This document shows, piece by piece, positions 25,546 to 34,044 of a stretch of 64,000 bases of DNA (position 1 is the stretch's first letter; each line of letters opens with the position of its first letter). Position numbers and translations under genes: made by a program. Source of the DNA: CAWGUU01 sp963825765 (GTDB lineage Bacteria; Actinomycetota; Acidimicrobiia; Acidimicrobiales; AC-14); assembly GCA_963825765.1 (NCBI GenBank), contig CAWGUU010000003.1, forward strand, positions 248,001 through 312,000. Direction: 5' to 3'. Below the pieces are notes generated by a model that worked only from the letters and a program-made list of their open reading frames with translations, searched no databases and was not told where the DNA came from.

Positions 25546-26994
25546 ATGGCCGCCTTCCAGCACCGAATCCTTGACGCCGCGCCCGTGGAGACACTCGGGG
25601 ACTACGTGGCGGCGGGCGGCGGCAACGCGCTCGGACTGGCCCGCAAGTCCGAGCCCGAAGGGGTCATCGGTGCGATCGAGCGGTCGGGGCTGCGGGGCCG
25701 TGGCGGCGCCGGGTTCCCCACCGGCACGAAGTGGCGGACCGTGTCCGCGAACCGCTCGGACACGTCGCCGGCCACCGTCGTGGTCAACGCCGCCGAGGGG
25801 GAGCCGGGCTCGTTCAAGGACCGGGCGATCCTTCGCCGCAACCCGTACAAGGTGCTGGAGGGTGCGCTCGTGGCGGCCAACGCAGTCGGCGCGGACACGG
25901 TCATCGTCGCCCTGAAGGCGTCGTTCACCCAGGAGCTGGCCAGGGTGCGCGGCGCCATCGACGAGGTGCGGGCCGCGGGCTGGGCCGACGGCATCGACCT
26001 CCAGGTGCTGGAGGGACCGTCCCACTACCTGTACGGCGAGGAGACCGCGTTGCTGGAGGTCGTCGCCGGCCGCAACCCGTTCCCCCGCATCGCCCCCCCG
26101 TTCCGCCACGGCGTCGACGAGTCGGGCCCCGACACCAAGTCGGCGGCCGACGAGGAGATGGCCGGCCCCGGCTCCGACACCGACGCGGCACCGACGCTCG
26201 TCAACAACACCGAGACCCTGGCCAACGTGCCGGCGATCGTGGTGGAGGGACCGGAATGGTTCCGCTCGCTCGGCACCGACGAGTCGCCCGGCACCATCGT
26301 CTGCACCATCACCGGCCGCACCCGCAAGCACGGCGTGGGCGAGTTCGCCATGGGCACGCCCCTGTGGGAGGTGATCGACGCCGTCGGGGGTGGGATGAAG
26401 GCCGGTCGTCAGGTCCGCGCCGTCATGTCCGGCGTGGCCAACGCCCTCCTCCCCGGCGACCTGCTCGACACTCCTGTGAGCTACGAGGGCATGAAGGACG
26501 CCGGCACCGGTCTCGGCGCCGCCGGCTTCATCGTCTTCGACGACACCACCGACCTGGTGGCGGTGGCGGCCGGAGTCTCCCGGTTCCTCGCCGTCGAGTC
26601 CTGCGGCCAGTGCACGCCGTGCAAGCAGGACGGCCTGGCCATCGCCGGCTTCCTCCAGCGGGTCGTCGAGTCGAAGGCCGACGCCACCGACCTCGACGTC
26701 CTCACCGAGCGGCTCGGCACCGTCACCGACGAGTCCCGCTGCTTCCTCGCCACCCAGCACCAGGTCGTGGTCGAGAGCGTCCTGCGCCTCTTCCCCGAGC
26801 AGGTCCGTGCCCACGCCGAGCAGCGGGCGCCGGCCGTCGACCCCGAGCTGATCGTTCCCATCCTCGACCTCGAGGCCGACGCCGCCCTGCTCGACGAGCA
26901 CCACGCCGACAAGCAGCCCGACTGGACCTACGACGCCACGTACTCGGGCCAGTCCCCCGCCGACAAGGTCGACGTCGCCGACCCCATCGCCTGA
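25546..26994 (+). CDS. Stand-alone NuoF-like NADH-binding flavoprotein
   Basis: 482 residues. FMN/NADH site: GRGGAGFPTG (51-60), then NAAEGEPGSFKDR and YLYGEETALLEVV. The SLBB segment follows, and the cluster motif ESCGQCTPC gives Cys353, Cys356 and Cys359 with Cys399 as fourth ligand. This is the diaphorase subunit of complex I, NAD-linked formate dehydrogenases and hydrogenases, but no NuoE, NuoG or hydrogenase gene is adjacent, so its electron partner is elsewhere. The C-terminal ~75 residues are an acidic extension. CATACT lies 6 nt before the ATG, so the mRNA is probably leaderless. The gene ends at the hairpin at 27014. Confidence 0.87.
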   Translation: MAAFQHRILDAAPVETLGDYVAAGGGNALGLARKSEPEGVIGAIERSGLRGRGGAGFPTGTKWRTVSANRSDTSPATVVVNAAEGEPGSFKDRAILRRNPYKVLEGALVAANAVGADTVIVALKASFTQELARVRGAIDEVRAAGWADGIDLQVLEGPSHYLYGEETALLEVVAGRNPFPRIAPPFRHGVDESGPDTKSAADEEMAGPGSDTDAAPTLVNNTETLANVPAIVVEGPEWFRSLGTDESPGTIVCTITGRTRKHGVGEFAMGTPLWEVIDAVGGGMKAGRQVRAVMSGVANALLPGDLLDTPVSYEGMKDAGTGLGAAGFIVFDDTTDLVAVAAGVSRFLAVESCGQCTPCKQDGLAIAGFLQRVVESKADATDLDVLTERLGTVTDESRCFLATQHQVVVESVLRLFPEQVRAHAEQRAPAVDPELIVPILDLEADAALLDEHHADKQPDWTYDATYSGQSPADKVDVADPIA

Positions 26995-27013
26995 GCGCGG
27001 GTCCCCCCTCGGC

Positions 27014-27060
27014 AACTGGTGACACAGGACCGCGCCATGCGCGGTTTTGCGTCACCAGTT
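27014..27060. terminator. Hairpin with AACTGG ends (family copy 2)
   Basis: AACTGGTGAC (27014-27023) pairs with 27051-27060, and an inner stem ACCGCGC/GCGCGGT (27029-27035 with 27039-27045) closes on CAT. It lies between the convergent nuoF-like and ppc genes. Confidence 0.82.
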
Positions 27061-27073
27061 CGGGCTGGGGTTG

Positions 27074-29947
27074 TCAGCCGGTGTTGCGGAGGCCGGCGGC
27101 GATGCCGTTGACGGTGAGGAGCAGGGCCCGTCGCAGCATCGGCGGGGGGTCGTCCGAGGCCCGAAGCCGGGCCAGGAGCCCGACCTGGAGGTGGCAGAGC
27201 GGGTCGAGGTAGGCCTTGCGGACCTCCAGGTTGCGCTGCAGCTCGGGTTGGCGGGCCAGCAGCCGGGCGTCGCCGGTGAGCCACAGCACCTGGTGGACGG
27301 TGAGCTCGTACTCCTCGACGATGGTGTCGAACAGGTGGTGGAGGGACGGGTCGACGAGGGCCCGCACGTAGTGGGCGGCGATGCCGATGTCGGTCTTGGC
27401 CAGGGTCATCTCGATGTTGGAGACGAACGTGCGGAAGAAGTGCCACGAGTCGTGCATCTCGTCGAGGGCGTCGGAGAAGCCCTCGGCCCGCGCCTGGGCC
27501 AGTCCCGTCCCCAGTCCGAACCAGCCCGGGACGATCTGGCGGGACTGGGTCCACCCGAAGACCCACGGGATGGCCCGCAGGGACGACAGCCCCTCACCCT
27601 CCTCCGGACGTGACGCAGGCCGCGAGCCGATCTTGAGGTCGGCCAGCTCGGTGACCGGGGTGGCCTGCATGAAGTAGTCGACGATGCCCGACGCCTCGAC
27701 CAGCGAGCGGTACTTGCGGAAGGAGGCGTCCGACAAGTTGTCCATCGCCGCGTCCCAGCGGTCGAGCACCTCGGGCGGCTGTCGCGACTCCCGGTGCAGC
27801 AGCGACGCCTCCAGCACCGCCGCCATCATCGTCTCCAGGTTGTGGCGGGCGAGGGTCGGCGACCCGTAGCGCTCGTCGATGACCTCGCCCTGCTCGGTGA
27901 CCTTCATCTGGCCCTCGAGGGTGCCGAACGGCTGAGCCAGGATCGCCTCCTGGGCCGGTCCGCCTCCCCGGCTCACCGTGCCGCCGCGCCCGTGGAACAG
28001 GCGCAGCAGGACACCGTGGCGCTGGACCACGTCGCGGAGGCGGCGCTGGGCCCGGTGGATCTCCCACTGCGAGGTGGTGATGCCAGCGTCCTTGTTGGAG
28101 TCCGAGTAGCCCAGCATCACCTCCTGGACGTCGCCCCGGAGCCGTACCAGCTCCCTGTAGAACGGGTCGCTCAGCAGGTCGTCGAGGATCTCGCCGGCCC
28201 GACGCAGCTCGTCGATCGTCTCCAGCAGCGGGACAAAGCCGATCCTCGCCACGCCGCGGGGCACGTCGACCAGGCCTGCCTCCCGGGCCAGGACGGTGGC
28301 GGCCAGCACGTCGTCTGCGCCGCCGGTCATGGAGACGATGTAGCTCTCGACGATCTCGTCGCCGTAATTGTCGAGGGCGACGCGTATGGCGCTGAACACC
28401 GCCATGGTCCTGGCCGGCTCCGGCGGCAGCACGGTCGTCGGTGCCAGCAGGGGCCGGCGGCTGCCCAGCTCGCGCGCCAGCAGGTGGAAGCGCTCCCCAC
28501 GCTCGAGCTTGCCGTAGGCGACGGGCAGCTCGCCCAAGCCGTCGAACAGCTGGGCCAGCAGCTCGTGGTGCCTGGCCGAGTGCTCGCGCACGTCCATGGT
28601 GGCCAGGTACAGCCCGAAGGCGGCAACGGTACGGATCAGCCGGCTCACCACGCCCGCCGCCGCGGCACCGCCCCGGTTCTGCTGCAACGACTCCCTCATC
28701 ACCGCCAGGTCGTCGATCAGCTGGCGGCGGTCGGTGTAGTCGAGGCCGGGGACGTGCGGGCTGCGGCCGGCGGCCCGGATAGTGGTGTTCAGCAGCTTCT
28801 GGCGGATGAAGGCGCACTTGAGCCGGTACGGCTCCTCGGCGTAGAGGCGCTGGGACTGCTCGAAGACCTCCGGCATAGCCGTCCTGTCCGCCTCGATGCT
28901 GCCGAGGAGCGGGTCGGACACGTCCACGATCCGGCTGGAGGCGCTCAGGTCGCCCAGCAGGTCGCCTACGGCCCCCAGCAGGAAGTTGACCGCCCGCTCG
29001 TGCTGCAGGCTCAGGACGTCGAGGGTGACCTGAGGCGTGACCGACGGGTTGCCGTCGCGGTCGCCGCCGACCCAGGTGCCGAACCGGAGGGGGCGGGCGG
29101 TGGGAGCCAGCTCCACGCCCAGGCGCTTCAGCTGCTGGTCGAGGTCGTCGAGCAGGTCGGGGACGACGTCGTGGAACAGCTCCTGGAGCAGATACAGGGT
29201 CGATGCCGCCTCCTCGGCCGGCTCGGGTCGCCCGCCCCGCAGCTCGTCGGTCTGCCAGAGCAGCTCGACCACCTCGGTGAAGCGTCGCTCCCTACGGTCG
29301 CGCTCGGGCCCTGGCGCTCCGGGCCCGGACTGGAGCAGCTCCCGCACCTGGCGCATCTTGGTCAGCACCGACCGGCGGGCGGCCTGGGTGGGGTGGGAGG
29401 TGAACACCGGCCGCATCTCCATGCGCCGGATCACCGACTCGATCAGGGCCTGGGGAGGCCGCTCGCTGGCGATCCTGTCGACCAGCGACACCAGCCGGTC
29501 CCCGTGCTCGGCCTGACTGTCCAGGCGGCGGGCCTCGTGGACCTGCTGGACCACGTTGGCGAGGTGGAAGTAGGCCGAGAACGCTCGCACCAGGAGGATC
29601 TCGGTGGGCAGGTCCACACCCGCCAGCACCTCGGGCAGCCGGTTGGCCCCGGTGCCGTCGGTGCCGTCCCCGGGCCCGGCGCGCCTGGCGTCGCCCTCGC
29701 GACCCGGCTTCCAGGACGTCCTGCTGGCCTCCTTTATCTCCTCCACCAACGGCCACAGGTCGGGCCCCTCGAGCCGGCCCAGCGACTCGCCAAGCACCCG
29801 ACCCACCCAGTCGAGGTCGGTCCTTACCGCCTCGGCCAGCGTGCCGGGCTCGGCGACGGCCTGGAGGTGCCCGGCCGTCGGTCCTGCGCCAGCACCTGGC
29901 GCGTCGGCGCCCGGAGCGCTGGCCGCCGGCTCCGGCGACGGCGTCAC
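27074..29947 (-). CDS. ppc: Phosphoenolpyruvate carboxylase
   Basis: 957 residues from the GTG at 29947, which overlaps the transglutaminase stop (GTGA). The catalytic His lies in VFTSHPTQAARRS, the PEP/bicarbonate site in GTWVGGDRDGNPSVT, the second signature in VMLGYSDSNKDAGI, and the mobile Arg/Gly loop in FHGRGGTVSRGGGP. The protein ends in the conserved NTG. It adds bicarbonate to PEP to give oxaloacetate, feeding the TCA cycle. The N-terminal ~35 residues are a low-complexity Ala/Gly/Pro stretch not found in most PEPCs. Coupling to a transglutaminase gene is unusual and its meaning is unknown. Confidence 0.95.
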   Translation of the reverse strand: MTPSPEPAASAPGADAPGAGAGPTAGHLQAVAEPGTLAEAVRTDLDWVGRVLGESLGRLEGPDLWPLVEEIKEASRTSWKPGREGDARRAGPGDGTDGTGANRLPEVLAGVDLPTEILLVRAFSAYFHLANVVQQVHEARRLDSQAEHGDRLVSLVDRIASERPPQALIESVIRRMEMRPVFTSHPTQAARRSVLTKMRQVRELLQSGPGAPGPERDRRERRFTEVVELLWQTDELRGGRPEPAEEAASTLYLLQELFHDVVPDLLDDLDQQLKRLGVELAPTARPLRFGTWVGGDRDGNPSVTPQVTLDVLSLQHERAVNFLLGAVGDLLGDLSASSRIVDVSDPLLGSIEADRTAMPEVFEQSQRLYAEEPYRLKCAFIRQKLLNTTIRAAGRSPHVPGLDYTDRRQLIDDLAVMRESLQQNRGGAAAAGVVSRLIRTVAAFGLYLATMDVREHSARHHELLAQLFDGLGELPVAYGKLERGERFHLLARELGSRRPLLAPTTVLPPEPARTMAVFSAIRVALDNYGDEIVESYIVSMTGGADDVLAATVLAREAGLVDVPRGVARIGFVPLLETIDELRRAGEILDDLLSDPFYRELVRLRGDVQEVMLGYSDSNKDAGITTSQWEIHRAQRRLRDVVQRHGVLLRLFHGRGGTVSRGGGPAQEAILAQPFGTLEGQMKVTEQGEVIDERYGSPTLARHNLETMMAAVLEASLLHRESRQPPEVLDRWDAAMDNLSDASFRKYRSLVEASGIVDYFMQATPVTELADLKIGSRPASRPEEGEGLSSLRAIPWVFGWTQSRQIVPGWFGLGTGLAQARAEGFSDALDEMHDSWHFFRTFVSNIEMTLAKTDIGIAAHYVRALVDPSLHHLFDTIVEEYELTVHQVLWLTGDARLLARQPELQRNLEVRKAYLDPLCHLQVGLLARLRASDDPPPMLRRALLLTVNGIAAGLRNTG

Positions 29948-30738
29948 GCGGGGTCGGCCCGCACGATCATGGACGCCAGCACCGGTGCCCCGTACGTGGT
30001 GACCATGGCCACGTCGGTGGCGTCCCGCCCGCGCCCGATCAGCACCCGCCCGGTGCGGGGGGTGTTGTTGCGGGGGTCGAACGTCCACCAGCGGTCACCC
30101 AGGTAGACCTCCATCCAGGCGCAGAAGTCCATCGGCGCGTGGGGCGGGGGCACGTCTATGTCGGGCAGGTAGCCGAAGACGTAGCGGGCTGGGATGTTCA
30201 GGCTTCGGCAGAAGGCCACCGCCAGCTGGGCGAAGTCGCGGCAGACGCCCTCGCGGCACTGGTAGGTGTCGAGCGACGAGGTGAACGCCTGGCTCCCCCC
30301 GTAGCGGAAGGTGGTGTTGTGGTGGACCCAGTCGCAGACCGCCTGCACCCGTGCCCACCCGGGCGCGGTGTCGCCAAAGAGCTTCCAGGCGTCGTCGAAC
30401 AGCAGGTCCGACAGGCAGAACCGGCTGGGGAGAAGGAACATCAGCGCCTCGTCGGGAAGCTGGTCGACCGGGACCTGGACCGCCTCGGTGTTCACCGGGT
30501 CGGTACCCGGCCGGACCTGGACGAGAGCGTCGTAGGTGATCTTCAGCGAGCCCGCAGGCAGGGTCAGGCGGTCGCACAGGTTGCCGAAGCTGTCGGTGTA
30601 GCGGCTGACCGGCACCTCGGGGTCGGTGGTCCACCGTTCCGACACGACCCGTTCCTCGGGACGGGCCCGCACCTGCCACACCGACGGGGTCTCCACCGCC
30701 GACTCGTAGACGAACTCACACCCGACGCGCACTTTCAT
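29944..30738 (-). CDS. Transglutaminase-like protein
   Basis: 264 residues from the ATG at 30738 (MKVRVGCEFVYES). The N-terminal beta domain is of the bacterial transglutaminase type (SFGNLCDRLTLPAG). The core has the nucleophile in CREGVCRDFAQLAVAFCR, and the later segment MDFCAWMEVYLGDRWWTFDPRNN carries the Asp. At the usual His position (DFHAW) there is Cys here, so the triad may be altered. The closing part GRVLIGRGRDATDVAM is typical of the subfamily. It probably acts as a cysteine protease or amidase in the cytoplasm; the substrate is unknown. Its stop overlaps the ppc start. Confidence 0.87.
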   Translation of the reverse strand: MKVRVGCEFVYESAVETPSVWQVRARPEERVVSERWTTDPEVPVSRYTDSFGNLCDRLTLPAGSLKITYDALVQVRPGTDPVNTEAVQVPVDQLPDEALMFLLPSRFCLSDLLFDDAWKLFGDTAPGWARVQAVCDWVHHNTTFRYGGSQAFTSSLDTYQCREGVCRDFAQLAVAFCRSLNIPARYVFGYLPDIDVPPPHAPMDFCAWMEVYLGDRWWTFDPRNNTPRTGRVLIGRGRDATDVAMVTTYGAPVLASMIVRADPA

Positions 30739-30843
30739 TGCACCGATCTTGCTACCCAAAAGTGAATGGGAGGTTTCGCCGAGGTCAAGGCCGCAGGTCC
30801 GCCGTGCTGCTGTACATTCCAACAGAAGCCAGGGAGGCCGCCA

Positions 30844-31674
30844 ATGCGCAAGGTCATCGTGTCCCTCGTGGTGTCGGCGACGATGCTGGTCGGGCTGAGC
30901 GCCTGCGGCAGCGACGACAAGACCACCACTGGCCCAGGCGGGCTCACGCTGGTGAACGCCGACACCCTCACCGTCGCCTCCAACCTGCCGGCGCCGGGTT
31001 TCTGGACCGGCGACGACCCGTCGTCGATCAGCGGCGGCTATGAGTACGGCATCGCCAAGGACATCGCCCGCCGGCTCGGCCTGTCCAAGGGCGTGAGGGT
31101 GGAGAACGTCTCCTTCGACGCCCTCGTCGCCGGCCAGGCCCAGGGATTCGACATCGCCCTCTCCCAGGTGACGATCACCGACGACCGGGCCAAGATCGTC
31201 GACTTCTCCGTCCCCTACTTCGCCTCCGACCAGGGCATCCTCGTGAACCAGGGCACCCAGGTACCCGACCTGGCGGCGGCCAAGGGCCTCCAGTGGGGCG
31301 TGCAGCAGAGCACGACGGGCCAGACGTTCCTCGACACCGTCGTGAAGCCGGCCAAGGAGACGAGGGTCTACGGCGAGACCACCCAGGCGTTCACCGCCCT
31401 GCAGGCCAAGCAGGTCGACGCCGTCCTCCTCGACACCGCCATCGTCCTGGGCCAGGCCGCCCAACCCGGTTCGCCGTTCACCGTCGTGGGGCAGTTCGCG
31501 TCGGGCGAGGCCTACGGGGCGGTGCTGGCCAAGGGCTCGTCCCTCCTGCGCGTGATCAACGAGCAGCTCACGGCCATGCGCGACGACGGCACCCTCGACC
31601 GCCTGGCCGCCGAGTTCCTCACACCGGAGTTCGGCGCCGACCCGACGAAGGTGCCCTACGTAAAGGTGACGTGA
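30844..31674 (+). CDS. Polar amino-acid ABC transporter substrate-binding lipoprotein
   Basis: 276 residues from the ATG at 30844 (CAGGGAGG upstream). A signal peptide ends in LVGLSAC (Cys21), so it is lipid-anchored. The SBP family-3 fold is shown by SGGYEYGIAKDIARRLG, GFDIALSQVTITDDRAKIVDFSVPYF (quoted halves ALSQVTITDDRAK and VDFSVPYF) and QVDAVLLDTAIVLGQA. It captures a polar amino acid or similar ligand outside the cell and hands it to the permease encoded next. A ~300-bp gap with two hairpins separates it from the permease, which would let the binding protein be made in excess. Confidence 0.9.
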   Translation: MRKVIVSLVVSATMLVGLSACGSDDKTTTGPGGLTLVNADTLTVASNLPAPGFWTGDDPSSISGGYEYGIAKDIARRLGLSKGVRVENVSFDALVAGQAQGFDIALSQVTITDDRAKIVDFSVPYFASDQGILVNQGTQVPDLAAAKGLQWGVQQSTTGQTFLDTVVKPAKETRVYGETTQAFTALQAKQVDAVLLDTAIVLGQAAQPGSPFTVVGQFASGEAYGAVLAKGSSLLRVINEQLTAMRDDGTLDRLAAEFLTPEFGADPTKVPYVKVT

Positions 31675-31686
31675 GCGAGCCGCAGG

Positions 31687-31704
31687 CGCCAAACTCATTT
31701 GGCG
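31687..31704. terminator. Small hairpin after the substrate-binding gene
   Basis: CGCCAAA-CTCA-TTTGGCG, a perfect 7-bp stem 13 nt after the stop codon; a possible attenuator or mRNA 3'-end stabiliser. Confidence 0.5.
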
Positions 31705-31752
31705 AACCAATGTGGTGCGCTTCGTCCGGCCCGAGGCCGGATGTCACGGTTC

Positions 31753-31790
31753 TCATTGGTGCACCATCCGAAGCGATGGTGCACCAATGA
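31753..31790. promoter_or_regulatory. Perfect 16-bp hairpin before the permease gene
   Basis: TCATTGGTGCACCATC (31753-31768) pairs perfectly with 31775-31790 around a 6-nt loop. A related arm (ACCAATGTGGTGCG) lies at 31706-31719. The position between binding protein and permease suggests transcript attenuation or processing, or a protein-binding operator. Confidence 0.6.
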
Positions 31791-31970
31791 GCGACGTCCG
31801 CGCGCGGAGGGGATCCCGCGCCCGTCCCGGAGGGCTCCGGGATCGGCCCCCCGGGCGCCCCGATCCAACCCGTCGGCGGCCCACCCGTCGGCGGCCCACT
31901 CGTCGCCGACTATCTCGCCGGCGAGCACGACGACCTGGGGTCGCCCTCGCCCGACCGGGGTCGACGGACC

Positions 31971-32741
31971 GTGGCGATCGTCGTGGGTGTGGTGGTCGCC
32001 GTGGCCATCGTCGGGGCGATCGCGTCGTCGTGGTCCGATCTGAAGAAGGTCCAGCAGACGTTCTTCAACTGGACCTTCCTCGCCGACAGCTTCCCCACCG
32101 TCCTCAAGGGCTTCTGGCTCAACGTGCGGCTGTTCATGGTGGCCGAGGCGCTGGTGCTGGTGTGGGCGCTGGCGGTGGCCCTGGTGCGGTCGCTTCCCGG
32201 ACGGGCGGCAGCCCCGGCCCGCTTCCTCGCCGTCACCTACGTCGACCTGTTCCGGGGCCTGCCGGCGATCGTGACGATCTACCTGATCGGGTTCGGCCTG
32301 CCGCTGTCCGGGCTGCCGCTGGTCAGCGACATGACGTTGTTCCAGCTGGGCGTCCTGGCCTTGACCCTCGTCTACGGCGCCTACGTGGCCGAGGTGTACC
32401 GGGCCGGCATCGAGAGCGTGCACTGGAGCCAGGCGGCCGCCGCCCGGTCGCTGGGGCTGACCCACCGCCAGACCATGCGGTTCGTCGTCGTGCCCCAGGC
32501 CGTGCGCCGGGTGATCCCGCCGCTGCTCAACGACTTCATCGGCCTGCAGAAGGACACCGCCCTGGTCTCGGTCATCGGCCTTCTGGAGGGATTCAACCGG
32601 GCCCGCATCTACTCGGGCAACAAGTTCAACCTGTCGCCGATGGTGGGCCTCGGGCTCTGTTTCGTCATCATCACCATCCCGATGGCCCGCCTCACCGACT
32701 ACATGCTGAAGCGGGACCAGCAGAGGATGCGGGTCGGTTGA
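31971..32741 (+). CDS. Polar amino-acid ABC transporter permease
   Basis: 256 residues from the GTG at 31971. It has five or six hydrophobic helices and the EAA loop YRAGIESVHWSQAAAARSLGLTH, the coupling site for the ATPase. The family N-terminal segment FFNWTFLADSFPTVLKGF is present. The frame is open and well used back to 31791 (PPGAPIQPVGGPPVGG, then LVADYLAGEHDDLGSPS), yet lacks a start there, while an ATG at 31788 (MSD) is in another frame. The real start may therefore be 31788 with a one-base frameshift, or 31971 as given. The stop overlaps the ATPase start (TTGA). Confidence 0.85.
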   Translation: MAIVVGVVVAVAIVGAIASSWSDLKKVQQTFFNWTFLADSFPTVLKGFWLNVRLFMVAEALVLVWALAVALVRSLPGRAAAPARFLAVTYVDLFRGLPAIVTIYLIGFGLPLSGLPLVSDMTLFQLGVLALTLVYGAYVAEVYRAGIESVHWSQAAAARSLGLTHRQTMRFVVVPQAVRRVIPPLLNDFIGLQKDTALVSVIGLLEGFNRARIYSGNKFNLSPMVGLGLCFVIITIPMARLTDYMLKRDQQRMRVG

Positions 32742-33547
32742 GCGGGGCTGACGACACCGTCGCCGCCACCGCCGCCTCCATCGGGCCGCCCGGGCCACCC
32801 GCCGGGCCGCTGGTGGAGATCGTCGGCGCCGAGAAGAGGTTCGGCTCCAACGCGGTGCTGCGAGGGATCGACCTCGTGGTCGGCGAGCACGAGGCCATCT
32901 CCCTCATCGGGGCGTCGGGGTCCGGCAAGTCGACCCTGCTGCGCTGCATCAACGGGCTGGAGCCCCTCGACGCCGGGACGGTCACGGTGGCCGGCATCCG
33001 CGTCATCCAGGACGACGCCGCCCTCAACCGCATGCGGCGCTCGGTGGGCATCGTGTTCCAGAACTACAACCTCTTCCCCCACATGACGGTGGTTGCCAAC
33101 GTGGCGTTGGCGCCCCGCCGGGTGCTCGGCCTGGACAAAGCCGCCGCCGAGGCCAGGGCCGACCGGCTGCTCGATCGGATCGGGCTGCTGGAGAAGCGGG
33201 ACGAGTACCCCGACCGCCTGTCGGGGGGCCAGCAGCAGCGGGTGGCGATCGTGCGGGCGCTCGCCATGCAGCCCCGGCTCATGTTGCTGGACGAGATCAC
33301 CAGCGCCCTCGACCCCGCCCTCGTGGGCGAGGTCCTGGACATGGTGCGGGAGCTGGTGGCGGAGGGGATGACGCTGATCCTCGCCACCCACGAGATGGGC
33401 TTCGCCCGCGAGATCTCCACCAGGGTGGCGTTCCTCCACGAGGGTCGCATCGTCGAGGAAGGCCCTCCCGGGCGCATCTTCTCCCAACCCGACCAACCCG
33501 AGACCCGGAAGTTCCTCGAGCGCATCCTCGCCGCCCGGCGGCTCTGA
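32738..33547 (+). CDS. Polar amino-acid ABC transporter ATP-binding protein
   Basis: 269 residues from a TTG at 32738 that overlaps the permease stop. A Gly/Pro-rich start leads into the GlnQ-type ATPase: Walker A GASGSGKST (58-66), Q-loop IVFQNYNLFPHMTV, signature LSGGQQQR, Walker B LMLLDEITSALDP and switch His in ILATHEMGF. The Walker B region has EITSALDP, the usual form in polar amino-acid importers. With the binding protein and permease it completes one importer. The 3' hairpin at 33555 ends the operon. Confidence 0.92.
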   Translation: MSGADDTVAATAASIGPPGPPAGPLVEIVGAEKRFGSNAVLRGIDLVVGEHEAISLIGASGSGKSTLLRCINGLEPLDAGTVTVAGIRVIQDDAALNRMRRSVGIVFQNYNLFPHMTVVANVALAPRRVLGLDKAAAEARADRLLDRIGLLEKRDEYPDRLSGGQQQRVAIVRALAMQPRLMLLDEITSALDPALVGEVLDMVRELVAEGMTLILATHEMGFAREISTRVAFLHEGRIVEEGPPGRIFSQPDQPETRKFLERILAARRL

Positions 33548-33554
33548 TCCGGCG

Positions 33555-33602
33555 AACTGGGGTCACAGGGTCGCGCATGCCGCGACTGTGTCGCCCCAGT
33601 TT
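33555..33602. terminator. Hairpin with AACTGGGG ends (family copy 3)
   Basis: 33555-33575 (starting AACTGGGGTCACA) pairs with 33582-33602 (ending GTCGCCCCAGTT) with a few wobble or mismatched pairs around a CATGC loop. It lies between convergent genes. Confidence 0.8.
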
Positions 33603-33620
33603 GTTGGGCTTGCCGCCGCA

Positions 33621-34043
33621 CTACGTGGGCAGTGTCACCGATCCGTCGTCGCCGATGGTCCAGAACGGATTGTGGGCCACCTCCCACGGGTGGCCGTCGG
33701 GGTCGAGGAACACCGCCGAGTACCCACCCCAGAACGTGGGACCGGGCTCCCTCCCGATCGTCGCGCCGGCGGCGCGGGCCTCGGCCACGACCGCGTCCAC
33801 CTCCTCCGCCGACCGGGTGTTGTAGGCGAGGGTCATGCCACCCCACCCCCCGCCGTCGCCGACAGTGGAGTCCTCGGCCAGCGCGGCCCGGTCCCACAGC
33901 GCCACGATCATCCCGCCGGCCTGGAAGAACACGACGTCGTCATCGGCCCCGGCATCGCTCCGCCAGCCGAGCGCCTCGTAGAAATCCCGTGCCCGCCGCA
34001 GATCGAGGACACCCAGGGTCACAAGGCTGAGCCGCTGCTCCAC
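33621..34043 (-). CDS. VOC-family (glyoxalase-like) protein
   Basis: 140 residues from the GTG at 34043. It has the two beta-alpha-beta-beta-beta modules of the vicinal oxygen chelate fold: LGVLDLRRARDFYEALGW at the start and GGYSAVFLDPDGHPWEVAHNP in the second half, where His and Glu would bind a divalent metal. The enzymatic reaction (isomerase, dioxygenase, resistance protein) cannot be told. It starts one base after the stop of the split-barrel flavoprotein gene, so the two are translated together. Confidence 0.88.
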   Translation of the reverse strand: MEQRLSLVTLGVLDLRRARDFYEALGWRSDAGADDDVVFFQAGGMIVALWDRAALAEDSTVGDGGGWGGMTLAYNTRSAEEVDAVVAEARAAGATIGREPGPTFWGGYSAVFLDPDGHPWEVAHNPFWTIGDDGSVTLPT

Positions 34044-34044
34044 G

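Noticed and set aside
27794..30106. 770-residue plus-strand frame opposite ppc
   Set aside because: No recognisable domain; PEP carboxylase motifs fill the other strand.
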